From positions 1,040,501-1,104,500 of the forward strand of contig NZ_CAKLBX010000001.1 of assembly GCF_920987055.1 (NCBI RefSeq): a stretch of DNA of 64,000 nt. Direction: 5' to 3'. A program made the position numbers and the translations under genes. The notes under the pieces are model-generated. The model was not told the DNA's origin. It made no database searches and was given only the letters and a program-made list of their open reading frames with translations. Below, piece by piece: positions 63,258-64,000 of the stretch. How positions within the stretch are numbered: the stretch's first letter is position 1; the number at the start of each line of letters is the position of its first letter. This stretch comes from Novosphingobium sp. CECT 9465. Lineage in GTDB: Bacteria; Pseudomonadota; Alphaproteobacteria; Sphingomonadales; Sphingomonadaceae.

Positions 63258-63353
63258 GACGGGCCGTGCATCCCGTAAGCCACATTCCCTGCCTGACTTT
63301 AACAGTGGCACGTTCCCGTTGCAGCGGGCGTTTGTCGCGGGCGAGCGCCAATC

Positions 63354-64000
63354 ATGAACCGGAGAAAACCTGTGAGAAACCATAACCATACGCAAAAAGG
63401 CGGGGTTGGTCTTGCCGCCATCGCGGTGACCGGTGCCCTGGCCGTCGGCGTCAGCCTTTACATGCGATCGAAACATCGGAGTACCGGGGGCAGCGCGGAT
63501 GACGCGCCCGGCTTTACTGCTCGCAGGTCGTTCGGTGCATACGACGTGGTCGGACGTAGCGTGACGATCGCTCGCCCGCGAGGCGAGCTTTTCGCATTCT
63601 GGCGTCACTTTGCAAACCTGCCGCAATTCATGGAAAATGTTGAGCGCATACAGCCTGTCGGAAGCGATGGCCACAACGTCTGGACAATGCGCGCGCCCGC
63701 CGGCCAGACAGTCGATATCGAAACCGTGATCGCGCGTGAGGAACCGGGCGAATTGATCGCCTGGCGCTCTGTGGATGGATCCGACATCGATACTGAAGGC
63801 CGCGTGACGTTCAGCGATGCGCCCGGCTCGCGTGGCACGCGGGTCAGCGTCCGCATAGCTTACAAGCCGCCCGCCGGAGAACTGGGGCGGGTTGTGGCGA
63901 AATTGTACGGACGTGAGCCGGAAATTCAGGCGCGGCACGATTTGCGCCGGTTCAAGATGCTGATGGAAACGGGCGAAATCGCAACGTCGGCCCGCCGCCG
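63354..64000 (+). CDS. SRPBCC/polyketide-cyclase-like protein, partial (runs off the window)
   Basis: Open from ATG 63354 to the window edge (215 codons); a GTG at 63372 with GGAG (63361-63364) eight bases before it is an equally good start. The N-terminus holds one hydrophobic segment (GVGLAAIAVTGALAVGVSLYM), a membrane anchor or signal. Then RSVTIARPRGELFAFWRHFANLPQFMENVERIQPVG and GELIAWRSVDGSDIDTEGRVTFSDAPGSRGTRVSVRIAYKPPAG match the START/SRPBCC hydrophobic-pocket fold. Ligand unknown. The 3' end is not visible. Confidence 0.8.
   Translation, partial: MNRRKPVRNHNHTQKGGVGLAAIAVTGALAVGVSLYMRSKHRSTGGSADDAPGFTARRSFGAYDVVGRSVTIARPRGELFAFWRHFANLPQFMENVERIQPVGSDGHNVWTMRAPAGQTVDIETVIAREEPGELIAWRSVDGSDIDTEGRVTFSDAPGSRGTRVSVRIAYKPPAGELGRVVAKLYGREPEIQARHDLRRFKMLMETGEIATSARR

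Noticed and set aside
1..64000. CRISPR arrays, tRNA and rRNA genes
   Set aside because: No regularly spaced repeats, cloverleaf-like sequences or rRNA-like stretches were noticed on either strand by eye.

Overview
The window looks like a mosaic accessory region of a GC-rich alphaproteobacterium, most likely a sphingomonad (Sphingomonadales). The clues are an SOS box of the alphaproteobacterial GTTC-N7-GTTC type in front of an imuA-imuB-dnaE2 cassette, GGAAC-N16/17-GTT promoters of the EcfG general-stress type, and a TraD/MobF transfer module of the kind common in sphingomonad plasmids and integrative elements. No rRNA, tRNA or CRISPR array was seen.

Layout. (1) 1-7155: conjugative transfer module: ribbon-helix-helix accessory protein, type IV coupling protein, MobF relaxase-helicase, and an S24/LexA-like repressor with a palindromic operator. 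(2) 7340-11905: a two-gene minus-strand unit, a small membrane protein and a 1332-residue NACHT-type NTPase with an N-terminal nuclease-like domain (putative anti-phage STAND protein). (3) 12348-16110, 27898-31660 and 33054-36816: three same-length (3763 bp) copies of an IS3-family element whose orfB is split at the same base by a 2240-bp group II intron with its own reverse transcriptase. (4) 16111-26845, between inverted copies 1 and 2: a defence island. It holds a type III CBASS operon (TRIP13-like ATPase, a probable second HORMA-like partner, HORMA protein, CD-NTase, a PD-(D/E)XK-like candidate effector, and a DUF2235 lipase-like gene cut by IS copy 1), a divergent STAND-TPR ATPase, and an overlapping pair coding for a PD-(D/E)XK-like protein and a HEPN-like protein. 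A small UVR-motif gene follows. (5) 31661-33053: tauD and a sulfonate-type binding-protein gene, each cut by an IS copy. (6) 36817-40332: a gene graveyard with an integrase fragment, a DUF6933-like fragment, an intact IS481-family element, clipped DedA-like and adenine-methylase genes, and a parB with its middle deleted.

(7) 40675-46154: the SOS mutagenesis cassette dnaE2-imuB-imuA with its LexA box. (8) 46280-46651: a broken tyrosine recombinase. (9) 46919-51732: TetR regulator plus a tripartite MFS / HlyD / NodT-type efflux operon. (10) 52268-64000: stress and DNA-repair genes: a 3'-truncated Mn catalase, Ku and LigD (NHEJ), an SDR and a large six-hairpin-like protein transcribed divergently from EcfG-type promoters, a DUF4142 lipoprotein, a cysteine-rich DUF326 protein, a KGG-repeat protein, a Crp/Fnr regulator, and an SRPBCC-like gene running off the right edge.

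The best candidates for a little-described system are the CBASS operon with two unusual downstream genes, the HEPN/PD-(D/E)XK pair and the NACHT nuclease with its membrane partner. All assignments come from reading motifs by eye; no database search was run.
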